Of a DNA stretch of 64,000 nt, positions 23,575 through 34,180 are shown one piece after another. Position 1 is the first letter of the stretch. Each line of letters starts with the position of its first letter. The stretch comes from Anthoceros angustus (Eukaryota; Streptophyta; Anthocerotopsida; Anthocerotales; Anthocerotaceae), in the NCBI GenBank assembly GCA_010909165.1, contig MU008165.1, positions 806,001-870,000 of the forward strand. The letters run 5' to 3'. A program made the position numbers and the translations under genes. Under the pieces are notes generated by a model. The model was given only the letters and a program-made list of their open reading frames with translations, searched no databases and had not been told where the DNA came from.

Positions 23575-24410
23575 ACATTAGGAAGATGACATGGGAAGGG
23601 CAAGAGCAAAAGGAGGCGAGGGCCAATCCACAGGACATCGTCCCAAGATGGGGATGGTCAAGACCATAAATGATAGAGAATAGAAGGATAGGGTGGGTGA
23701 CATCCTTTAAGGATGATCTTAGGTGAAGTTGCTAGAATAGAATTTACCGGACAATAGACTTAGGTGCGGACATTAAATCTTTGGCGGTAGGAAATAATAG
23801 AAAATTGGAAAAGGTGACTGCGGGGGTCACCTAAGGGAGGTGTATGTGGAAGGCCTCCTATAAGGAGGAGGATTTCACAAAGTAAAGTATCATGTCTTGC
23901 GCTTCCATGAGTCCTTTGCCATTCTGGAGGAATTCGTGCGGTGTGAGCCAGCCACGTAGAGTAGAGAGGAAGTCGCGGTGGTCGGAGTGCTTGGTGGAGG
24001 ACTTGCTGCAAGTGCCTAAGAGTTGCTCCCTTGTGAATGGTTGTTGTGAAATTGCTTTGCTTTGGGTGTGTGGCGTGCCGGGGAACTCGGGGTGACTACA
24101 GGAAAAGACTCACAGTGGCGCTCATGGTGTCAAACTCAAGCCCAGGAAGAACTTCTTTGGGGCCGACCCAGGCGGTTGTGCGTGAGGCGAGTCGAAGCGA
24201 TGGAGGCGAGGTTAGAATAGGAGGAAGAGGATGAGAAGATGAGTAGAGGATTAGAGGTGTAGGTGTTAGTGGAAGGCCACAGGCGAGCCTAAGGGGCAGA
24301 TCCGTCCCACCAAGTAAAGCGCTCCACAGGTGGAGAAGAGTGGTCTTAAGTAGGACGAAATCGCGGTGTGGATCGGGGGTCCACAGGCGCCGTGATAGGC
24401 TCCCTCATTC
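23575..24410 (+). other. Conserved 3' region of element B
   Basis: Matches 10980-11810 of A, landmark for landmark. Shared translation near 23880-24060 includes KYHVL..HESFAI and PCEWLL segments, so some of it was once coding. Confidence 0.5.
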
Positions 24411-24856
24411 AGGCGGGACACGCAATTGTGTGTTGTGTCGTTGTAGGTCGAGGATTGGTGATTTTTGAGCGGTGCAAGTGGTGCAGTGCTGTAAGAGTAG
24501 AGGCGCCTTGCTGTTTAGAAGGCGAGAATTTTGTGTCTCTGCGGTGGCGATGGTCATCGCAAGGCCTCGAACTTTCACACAAGTCTCATGGGGCCGAAAC
24601 CCAGCGTCTGACGGCGGCGATTGGGATAAGTGTGGCGCTATAGTGGGAGGACCTCGGGAGTGCCGGGTTTTCCCTACTACGAGGACATGGGCGGGTGATG
24701 ATTCATACGAAGTTAACTGAGCAATGTGGTACGTGGTAGCACCTTCTGGATATATTACTTGACTGTGTTGCAAATGGAAATGAAAGTGGCTTTGAGCGTG
24801 ACTTTTGAATCTCGAGCAGGGTGGAGAATGACAAATTGAAACGAAATGGAGTTTGA
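24411..24856. other. No gene seen
   Basis: Mixed-composition sequence between element B and the small intron-containing gene. Frames at 24405-24875 (minus) and 24472-24720 (plus) have no recognisable signatures. Confidence 0.4.
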
Positions 24857-25480
24857 CAAAAGGATTTGGAGGCACTTATAGAGGCAGAGACGGTTGAATT
24901 ACGAGTCTCTAAGCAAAGAGAGGAGAAATCGGAGAGGAGACAAGAGCATATTAAGCATCAACGAGCGGCGGAGAAAGCGCAGCAAGAGGTTGGAGAATTA
25001 CGGTGGGAAAGACAACGGGAGGCGAAGGATGTGCCTCGAGATATTTCCATTTGCTATCTGCGAAAATCCGTCGGGATCGGTAAGCTTTATGCTTTTTTAA
25101 TCGGTTTACTAGATTGAAAATTAATGGTTGTGTTGTTTTAGGTTGTGACCTTGCGGAAGATGGTCAATTTCGTCCAAGTCCTCGGCTTCATCAATTGGTT
25201 GCCAATTATGATAATCTTGTACAAGTACCAATCAAGCCAAGTGGTCGTGAAAATTACATTTTCAATCTGTATAATTATCGATAAATTTCCCAAAATAAGG
25301 TGAGTATCAATGTTTTTATTTTAGTGTTTACTAGTAGCGTAATTACGGTTTGGGTGCTAATTTTGGTTTTGTTTGTAGGTTTCTTGTTGAGCGAGTTCAC
25401 TCTATCTTGGTATTTACTCTTCATTAGTTGAATTAAGTATTTCATGCAATTACGGATATAGGAAACTCTGCAAAGAAAAG
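24857..25480 (+). CDS. Small intron-containing gene fragment, coiled-coil protein
   Basis: Exon 1 (24857-25079) encodes a Glu/Arg/Lys-rich helical stretch with EAETVELRVSKQREEKSERR, then VPRDISICYLRKSVGIG. A GTAAGC...TTTTAG intron spans 25080-25141. Exon 2 (from 25142) continues in phase with CDLAEDGQFRPSPRLHQLVA and IKPSGRENYIFNLYNYR, then a TAA at 25282-25284. A second GTGAGT...TTTGTAG intron spans 25300-25378, placing it in the 3' UTR unless the stop is an error. A second frame is also open through exon 2. The start is not visible and I recognise no family. Confidence 0.5.
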
Positions 25481-25596
25481 GGTTCTTTGTTGGTTTTGTA
25501 TATCACGGATCCGCATGAATATTATTTAACGGAAAATGTTTTTGTCAGTTAAGCGATTTTGGTGGGATACTAGAATGAGCTTCTACTAGGCCTTTT

Positions 25597-25819
25597 GGTA
25601 TTCACTTGGTCGTCATGTTTTCTACTCTAGTGCTCATTTTCCACCTTGATGGTAGATCATATTCACCCACTTGGCATGTTTTCTACTATATTGTAATGAA
25701 TTTTACTATCTTTGGGTAAAATAATGGCCAATGGGGTCGATTCTCTCTCTAAAATTCACACTACCCACGAAAAAATCAATCAAGCGTCGAGGCCCCGAGA
25801 CGAGGCCGCCACTTTACGT
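25597..25819 (+). repeat. Left arm of a 6.35 kb-spaced inverted repeat
   Basis: This pairs with 31723-31948 in reverse complement. Shared landmarks from the outer end are GGTATT.ACTTGGT, ATTCACCC, CATGTTTTCTACT.TATTG, TTTTACTAT, TCTCTCTCTA, GAGGCCCC.GACG..GGCCGC and ACTTTACGT. Identity is roughly 75-80% by eye, with small indels. Confidence 0.8.
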
Positions 25820-27450
25820 TGCTTTCTCTTTCTCGAATCCATTACGAAAGGGGATACATTAGAATGTTAAAATGAAGGGACTTGTGATAAGTAGAAAAGC
25901 TCTAGACTGCAGGCAACTGCAGCCAGACATCCAAGCATGCAGCAACTATTTGCATGGTATTACATGTCGGGCTCTCGACTGAACAGGAATGAACAGAATG
26001 AACACCATAGGCAGATGCATACAGAACTAATTACAAAGTACTAAAACAACGAGCCCAGAACAACAATCCATTGCACTGAACAGACCTACTTGTTTACGTC
26101 AAGGTTTAAACACAACTGTTTGCTAAAGGGAAAGGTTAAAATGCGGTCGGATGTGACTGCAGCCACTAAAGGTTGAGGCGCAAGCGCTAGTCAGTGCACT
26201 GTCATGCATGCAGTGGCTTAAACTCCCATTCCATGAGCACACACACTTACGTCGGTCGGTCGCCGCCCCTCGAGTCAACAACTGCAAATGCATGCTTTCC
26301 CAACTACCATGCACCGCGTCTGATTGCAAATTGGCATGCGCAACTCTGCAGCACGCTACAAGCTACAAGCGGGTGGTAGAGACTTACGTGTGTGAGTGTT
26401 TCTTGTGAAGCTTGACAAAACTCTTTATGGCCACTTGTGTCTGGTTCCGTGACCTACGTGCAAGGCAATAGAAAGGATTTAGCTGGGTGTGGGCAAAAGG
26501 GCTAAAACAAAGGAGGTAAGGAGAACCGACTGGACGTTAGTGTGCTTGACGTCGTACCTACGGAGGAAGCAAAACGAGACTTCTTGTTGTCCTATTGGCG
26601 GCGGCAGGAGCTAAGCGTAAACTGGATGCCACCGGTGTGGGCTGCAAAAAAAAGAGATGTGATTAGATGGTTTCCAGCAGAACCAGGATCAAAAAGTGCA
26701 ATTTAATGACACCTAGGGACTGGAACCAGAGACTAGGTGACTGAAAAAGAAGCCCATCAGACGCCAGGTACGTGTGGTGGGCAGTACCTAGATGAATGGA
26801 AAGTGGAGCCGATTGCGTCAGACCTCCCCCGAGGACACCAGCCAAACTGTGAGCAAGAGGTCACTGTGGCGAAGGCACTGATCGTAAACCAGATGCCGTC
26901 GACCGACTGTAACGAGGTTCAATATCTCACAACTGTGAGCCAAGATGATGAGTGACACACTTTCCGTTCAGTTGGAGTCTTCCAACAGTTTGATAGTGAG
27001 GTTGTTCTGTATCCTGTCAAACGGGTCGACCTTTGAGATGTCTAAACCTTGAAAAGAAAGCCAGACTGTTGACCAAAGACTGGACTATTACAGGACTTGT
27101 CAGGCCCACGACTGTAACAGAGGCTTATCTATCTCACAACTGTAGCCAAGATGCTGGACGACCCACTCAAACGATTTGAAAGCAAGAAGATATTAAGTTT
27201 CGGAAACCAACCTGAGAGTGTGCAGTGTGGGTGTGTGAGGGCGTCCTGCGGTCAAGTAGTGGTCAGGACAAGGTCAATGAGGGAAAAACAAGGGCAAGAA
27301 AGGGCAGTGATGTTTAAAGTGATGACAGACAATTGCAAACCCAACCTGACCTTTCCTGTCGCGAGGCTCCAAGAATGCGCGTTCTCCTCCTTGTCACGAG
27401 GTGGGCGAATCAACGTGATGAGCATGGAGCTCTCCGCTGTAGGCTAGAGG
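25820..27450. other. Unassigned sequence with a local duplication
   Basis: No convincing coding frame. A segment with GACTGTAAC.GAGG..., TCTCACAACTGTGAGCCAAGATG at about 26907-26955 recurs at about 27111-27165, about 205 bases on, so a degenerate tandem duplication is present. Confidence 0.45.
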
Positions 27451-27489
27451 CTAGCGATGCAGACCATCCCTACCAGAAAGGGCACCCTA

Positions 27490-27880
27490 TGTTACTTGGA
27501 TGTTGCAATTTTTGTTACACTTCCACATTGCAACATGTTTTGGAGGGTTGGTATTAAGTTTGTTAGTTCTGTCCCGTTTGTGCGCCATCTTAACACGAAC
27601 GACACTCTCTTCCCACCTCCCCTTCCGGTACACCCTCTCTCACAAGCATTGTTAATAATTTCCACTTCCAACTTCCATGGTTTGATGGCTTGGTGTTAAG
27701 TTGGTCCATTCTTTCTCTTCCTTCTCCCACCATCCTAACACAATGCTTGGTCTCTCACTTCATGTACCACTTCAAAATTGCAACACTTTATGGTGGCTTG
27801 GTGTTCAAGGTGTCCTTTTCTTATCCACTTCTCACCCCATCTTAACACAATACTTGGTCTCTCTCCTCTCACCTCACCCT
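27490..27880 (+). repeat. Degenerate tandem repeat, about 110 bp
   Basis: GATGGCTTGGTGTTAAG / GGTGGCTTGGTGTTCAAGG and CCATC.TAACACAAT.CTTGGTCTCTC recur at 27680-27750 and 27790-27870. TTGCAACA-containing text introduces each. Earlier diverged units lie at 27500-27600. Confidence 0.55.
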
Positions 27881-28019
27881 CCTATTTATTGCCCCCTTAT
27901 CACACCCTTTTATACTCTTTCACTTCTCCTCCTCCTTCATGGTGAGAAGGACCTCCCCTATCACGCCATTTTATACTCTTCCACTATTCCTCTTTCAACT
28001 TGCTTGTTACAATGACCTC

Positions 28020-28319
28020 TCTCGCCCGCTGTCCTTCCTTCCTTTTACCTCCTTTGCATATACTCAATATACATATATATGTTTGTAGGCTTCAAGACAT
28101 AAGTATGTATGCGTTTATATGTACACATCCATCTGTTATACTTCTATTATATTAGTGTATTTGCCTCTTTGTATACGTATACGTCGTATATAGGCATCAA
28201 GACTTGTTTATATAATAATATATATGTGCTAACCCTTACGTCACTCTCATACCTTACATATCTAAGTGTTTGATTTTATTGACAATTTAAATCAAATTTT
28301 TGGACACTTCAATCGTCCT
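28020..28319. other. AT-rich spacer
   Basis: TATATA-rich and TACGTATAC-rich sequence separates the tandem repeat from the C-rich block. No gene seen. Confidence 0.5.
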
Positions 28320-30870
28320 CTATCCCACCTTTGTTTCCACCGATGCAATCGAACTCCACGTGATATGGGCATATGCGTCGCGTGCACCACCAACATGTGC
28401 CTCGGGCGGGCGGCCAGCGGCGTCACTTGGTGACTCTTGAGACCAACACCAATGGTTTGAGGTTCCTCCACATCTTCCTACACCTATCCTGACCTCTATA
28501 ACCACTTTCACAATTCTGAGACGCTATGTCAATGCCGGGCTACAAAGGTGGGCAGACCAATTCCTCTTGTTTGTTGCTAATTGACCATCACCGGTCCACC
28601 CATGCACCTGGCGACTCCATCGTCCGCAGAAAACATCTCGACCATTTACATTCCCCTCCACAACGGCCCCCTACCCATAGGGGTACCAACCATTCCTATG
28701 TCACTTGCGCCTACACCCCTTCGCCACCGTCCACTCGGACTCCTCTTGCGGCTTCAACACCCGTTGTCTTTTGCTTGACCCTCTTCGCTCGGCACCTCCT
28801 CGTTTCGTCTGGTGTGGTCCACCTTACGTGCGGCATTCGACCCACTAGCCTCAATGGCTAGCCCTTCACTCCGGCCCCATAGGCTGCCAAATCACCACTT
28901 CCACAATTACGGCAAACGAATAGCATTCAATCTCTCGATCCGGGTTGCCACCCTACTCACGCTTTTGACACGGATCGTGTGATCGCCTTGTCGGTGGCAC
29001 GCCATCACACCTCCGGATCCCCACCATCCACGTTGCCTCCGGCATCACTTGGTGGCGCTCCCTGTTTGGCACCTTCCCTCCATCTTCCTTCTCTCCAGGT
29101 TGTGCCTTCCTTCACGACCCTTCACCTTCCACCGTTTTCCCTTCCCTTCTTCCCGTCATGCACGCATCACCATCACACGTCCTACATAGCGAAACCTACA
29201 TATCACAACCAAGCATTCCATTAACCAACGACTATTTTACCACTCCGATTACTCGTCCAATCCATGCCTTGCTGCCCACTTCAACTCATCCAGGTTGCGC
29301 TCCCTCCCAGCGTTGGACATACCGTTTCTCGAACTCCTTTGCTCCCTCTGGACCAAAGGGATTCGTCCCATGCTCGTTGCAATTCTTGCCGGCGTTGCGG
29401 CGGCTTCGTGGTGTTGGCCACACACCCCATGCTTGTACCGCGTCACCACTTCTGCCCACCTTTCTCCATGCCTTCTCACATTAGGCGGATGCAACCATTT
29501 TGCATCCTTCCCTTCTCCCTCCACAATTGCGACTTGCACCTTCTTGCCCACATTGTGGTTCCTTGTCCATGCACCGCAAACCGGCCACAATATCCTCGCG
29601 CTCTATACTTGCAAACTCATACTCTACCTTCCTCACCGTCTTTCTCAAACTTTCGTGGCTCGACCATGGCACCATCACTCCATTTTGCACACACTAGCTC
29701 CAACACGCGGTGGAAGGCCTTCCTCACTCGTCCTTCCTCATCGGACGACTCTTCATCCTCCTCCTCATTCTCTATCCACCCTCCATCGCATAAGGCTCAC
29801 CCATGTACACGCCACCACGCCCATGTAGCGCACAACACGGCTATGACATCGCCTAATGGCTTACCGGCCGGTGCTCGTCAATTCTCCAATTTCATGTCTG
29901 GCAATGTAGTCGGCATGTCTTCCTCGACCTCGGCATCCGCCATCTCCACATCTTCCTCCTCGCTCCCTCTCCCCATCCTCTCGGTGTCCTCCTCCTCACC
30001 GCCCTCCTCACCATCATAGGCATGCGCTCCTTGGCCCTCCTCCGCAACCGTCCACCAGCAGACGTCTCCACTCCCACTGCAGGAGTCTCCTCCCCTCAAA
30101 GGCTCCCTCACCACGTTGTTGGGGTTGTCCGTCGCCACCAGCGGAAGGTCCACAAACGTATGCCATCTCTCTCGGCAGCCACGGTCACCCTCTTGTGCAC
30201 CACCACCATGCTCCTCAAGTTGGACCACGCCCTCAAGCTCCAGACTAAGGCCAATGTCCTCGTTCCCTCCGGATGTCGGCCTGGCGAATCCCTCCTCCCG
30301 GCGCTTTGGTATCTCTCCTGCAGAAGCTTGTAGCGTTAGCTCCCCACATTGGAGACACCACTCCACTTCCGGCCGCCGAGCATCGCCGCCTCTTGGCAGA
30401 CTCCACTCTATGAAGGTTCTCCCCTCGGCACCTCCACCTCTCGCCGCTTCCCGCTCCACGCCATGGCATCCACCCTCCACTTGGTGGAATCGGCTTTCTC
30501 CACGACCGCGCCCACCTCACTTGCCGCGCTTCCACCATCCGGCGCCGTGCTTCCATCCGGCCGTTGGGCGCCCGTCTCTCCGCCAAGTCCCTTGCATGGA
30601 CCATTTTCCGGCTTCGGCCTCTCCTCTCGGACCGCTCGATGGGCTAACTCCTCCTTCCGGCCGTTATGCACGGACATCCGCGGATTGGCGTTGTTCGAGC
30701 TTAAGCGAGCGACTTGACCAAATCCTCAAAGTCAACGTCCCAAACCATGGTCGAGGAAGGCCAGCAGTCACTGCACATACTGGCAAACCGCGACAAAGTG
30801 AGCAGGAACTCCGGTAGCGATGGCCCAAAGGCGGTGAGGTAACCACTGGTGATGGGGAAGAGGGCAAGAG
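28320..30870. other. Long strand-asymmetric block, C-rich on +, no confident gene
   Basis: About 2.5 kb of pyrimidine-rich text with CACCAC, CTCCTC, TTCC and CCGCC words. The longest frames (29264-30019 plus, 30116-30817 plus) translate to Ser/Pro/His-rich text with no domains, which I treat as compositional. It has the opposite strand bias of 14431-19090. Confidence 0.6.
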
Positions 30871-31089
30871 GAGAAGAGGGGGCGGCGCAAGTCCTAGGGC
30901 ATGCCGGTGGCTCATGTGCCATGCATGCCGATTTTCGCGGGCACAAACTCGGAGTTTGCGCCCACCACCTATATGTGTACATGTGGCATTCACATGCCTA
31001 AAACACCAGCGCAACCGGCGATTGTCCACCACACCATTACTCGCATATGGCATCCATGCATGTTTGGCATATATAGGCATCCGTGTTTA

Positions 31090-31560
31090 TACGATTTTCG
31101 TCATCCAAGGACAAATTTAGCCCATTATGGATTACCATATCGCATCGAAGGAAAATAATTTCCCTTTGCTCATGCGCATTTCGTGGTCCAAGGACAAAAC
31201 ATTCCGTTTATGGTCATTTCGTGACCCAAGGACAAATGTTCCTCATTTGTCATGACCATCTGCCCTCGGTCAATTTTGGCCATTCTGGATGACCATTTCG
31301 AAAGCCAAGGACAAATGTTTCCGATTATGGAAGATCATTTTCTGATCGACGGACACTAATTTGCCATTGTTCATTACCGTTGCGTGGTCCAAGGACTATA
31401 CATTCCCATCATGCATGATCACTTCGTGACCCAAGGACAAATGTTCCTCATTCGTCATGACCATGTCTTTGCCTCATGTCAATTTTTGGCCATTACGGAT
31501 GACCATTTGGAGCCAAGGATTTGCCCTTTGTGGACAAGTGTTCACAATGCCATTTCTCAG
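31090..31560 (+). repeat. Degenerate minisatellite, 40-50 bp monomer, ~200 bp higher order
   Basis: Monomers carry CCAAGGACAAA, TT(C/T)C..ATT and ATG(A/G)(C/T)CAT(T/C) blocks. A longer unit (GTGGTCCAAGGAC..., GACCCAAGGACAAATGTTCCTCATT, GTCATGACCAT) starts at about 31181 and again at about 31391. Confidence 0.7.
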
Positions 31561-31722
31561 GTAATGCCCACGGATGTAGCATGCCATTTCAAGGCAAGAC
31601 CAGAACTTGCCATGCTCCACGGACCATGCATGTGTTAATTGCTATTTTTATGCTTTGCCCGTTCTAGCATACCACATTGCCTCTGATCCAGATCGACCCG
31701 CGATGCGGCGATGTCGCGACCA

Positions 31723-31948
31723 CGTAAAGTCGCGGCCTGCGTCTGGGGCCTCGGCCAGCTTGATTTTTTTCGGGGTTAAAGGGTAGATTTCTAGAGAGAG
31801 AATTGACCATTTGGTCATTATTTTTACTCAATATAGTAAAATCCATTACAATAGAGTAGAAAACATGGCATGTCGGGTGAAATGCATCCACCATAAATGT
31901 TGAAACCAGGGCAGCGGGGTAGAAAAAAATAGACACCAAGTAAATACC
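31723..31948 (-). repeat. Right arm of the inverted repeat
   Basis: Reverse complement of 25597-25819, with the same outer and inner ends. The two arms bound the interval that contains the C-rich block and the minisatellite. Confidence 0.8.
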
Positions 31949-33663
31949 AGGTACCAGCTTACAACCTGAGACACAACCAGCTACCCAGTAGTGCACACAT
32001 GTCGCAGATCAAAATGTATCCAAGTTACGTCGGACTGTTCCACCGGCCTTCACACTTCTGCAAAGGCACACAAGGCGCACAGTAAGAGCAGAGCCAACTT
32101 CCAAAGATTGTTTACTCAGAGAATCAGGACCAACACAACCACATAAAAGAAACCAGAATTGGCTTAGCCAAACCTCATTGTAAGAGCAAAAAAACATACA
32201 TGCAAAATAGCATACTACAATTGCTATCTATGCTACAAGAAAAGGACACAACATAGGAACAAATTACATGCAACCGACGTTACAGGAAGACACAGCAGAA
32301 AATAAAACAAAGCACGCGTGCAAACCAACCTCCAAACATAGACAAGAATCCAAACATAAACACTAAAAGAAACAAACACTTGAAGAGACTCAAAAGACGC
32401 TCTGTCGGTTTGGGACATTATTTGAGCAGACACGATATACTACGTGTTCTTACTTCCGATAACGTCTAAATCGGGGCGTTAGCACTTCAACGAAACATCG
32501 ATTCGCAACTACAAAGATTTTCGGTGTTTGCAAGCGACAAACAAACAAATGCAACATTAAAGAACACAACATGCGAACTCTAGACACAAAACTCCTATTT
32601 GATAAAACAGCAATTTCATAATGAAACTTGACTGACATAAGAAGGAAAAAAACCAAAACAGTCAAGTACTCACAGTCGGGTGAAAATGTTTTTGTTCGAT
32701 TCTGAGAAAAAACAACAATTAATAGAAGTATAAGAGAGGAAAGCATGGCGGAATTATGCGGAGAAACCAACGCATGCCACGCATAAGCAGAGCTCAAAAG
32801 TTCAGCAAAAGCTAAGGTACCAAATGAACTGTTCTAAGGCTTAAAAAAGAGGATGGAAAAGACAGCTCTGTTTACAGAACAAAGTAGAAGATGATCCCAG
32901 ACGTCTGACAGTACCGTCAGACGTCGTTTCAGATAGCTACAATCATACGTAGATATCAGTTGTGGATGGTTCGTTCAGCCAAGCAGCCTAGAACATAAGC
33001 AACACCAACGGTACCTAACTAGAAAGGTCAAGACTTGACTACAAATCAAAAGGAAAAGAAACATAGATACTTTCTTACAGGATAGAGTACTACCCGCAGT
33101 GGTATGTCACTCCCCTTATCTTTGTGTTTCTCCCGTGATTACAGAAGAATACCGTATTTCAGAGACCCAAAAGAAACTACATGGAACGCCTACACTTACG
33201 ATTTATTTCATTGGAAGCAAGCTGTTTAAGAACAGAACAAAAACAAAGCTATTAAAAGGCATGCTCGTGAGGGGCCTTGGTGTAAAGCGCGTGGGGCTTG
33301 TAGTTCAAAACTTCAAATCAATCAACAATCTTCAAAACTTGACAATAACTTCAATACCTCCAACTAACACCGTCAGTGACCTCGCGTCAAGAGACACTTT
33401 TGATAATGTCCTCCATTAAGCACACTTTAAAACCAGACACACAAAGCGAGAAATGCGCTCAAGACATCTGCGAATCAAAGAAGAAATTTCAAGGGCGCTT
33501 GACCAAACAATAAGACATCAAACAAACAAGAAGACAATGCAAGATCAACGAGGAGGCGCAACACACTCCTTCACTCGAGAAAACCGCCAAAGACCTAAAC
33601 GAGCAAAATCGCGAGAAAGCATGAACAGCGCTGAACCAAAAGACATAAGACTGCAGGAAAAGA
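31949..33663. other. Sequence without a recognised gene
   Basis: A-rich on + and T-rich on minus. On the minus strand it could be leader and intron of a gene starting from the TATA box near 33668, since it has T-rich, intron-like texture. I found no conserved exon. The short frames 32450-32797 (minus) and 33099-33419 (plus) lack signatures. Confidence 0.4.
32900..32925. repeat. Perfect 10 bp hairpin
   Basis: GACGTCTGAC and its exact complement GTCAGACGTC flank a 6-base loop. The ACGTC cores resemble bZIP-type binding half sites; this is a guess. Confidence 0.75.
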
Positions 33664-33665
33664 GG

Positions 33666-33712
33666 TTTATATAGACAAAGAAACCCTAGGTTCTCTCTCT
33701 GTCGGCGCCGAC
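33666..33712 (-). promoter_or_regulatory. Possible promoter: TATA box, telo-box, 12 bp palindrome
   Basis: On the minus strand a canonical TATATAAA lies at 33674-33667. Just upstream of it (33681-33690) is AAACCCTAGG as read on +, a telo-box-like motif common in plant promoters of growth and translation genes. Further upstream are a CT repeat and the perfect palindrome GTCGGCGCCGAC (33701-33712). The gene it would drive on the minus strand was not identified. Confidence 0.4.
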
Positions 33713-34180
33713 AAGCTCTCTCTACCAGACCTAAGTTTAAATTCCCAGACCTAACTCCCGAAGCCCGGTACCAAACCTACCTACAAAAATGATTCGTCCA
33801 CACCGGCCCGTATAACCAAACCTAAACATTCCAAACCAACGGCGGGCGTAAGCGAACCTAGGAACGAATCGCTTCACACTGGTATCCAAGCTGGAAGCGC
33901 CTAGAACCATCCACCTCCTCTTACTTAAAACAAGAGCAGTCTGCCACGTCCTCTAGCCCTCCCGCGTCCGTCATTTCATCCGCATCACTTTTTGCTCACA
34001 TCTAGTGCCCAACATGTTTTGGTGTACTTCCTTGCGCCATGATCTTTCTCTACTTCCGCAACCGCTTACGGGAGAAGGTCGGGTTTCGATTGCACAAGTA
34101 AGTGGATAGCATTTTCCGATGGATATACTTGAGATACGGCCGCGCCTCGGTAGTGCAAAGCCGGCGGGAGCAATGAGGAG

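Larger units (their letters stand above)
19925..24410 (+). mobile_element. Element B, second copy of the A/C family
   Basis: All landmark blocks of A are present in order with a single central ORF: the AACGTAAAAGTTTGGGCAAC start, GATTTTTTGGCTAAG, TATATATGCTCACCAATAGGG, ORF start, MPQ..TC central ORF, coiled coil, CTACCATGGTAG cluster and conserved 3' region. It is about 4.5 kb. Small deletions relative to A and C are frequent, especially in C/G-rich words, so no long frame survives. Confidence 0.75.

Noticed and set aside
29264-30019. 251-codon plus-strand ORF with serine runs
   Set aside because: Compositional openness in a C-rich block. An overlapping frame is open over much of the same length.
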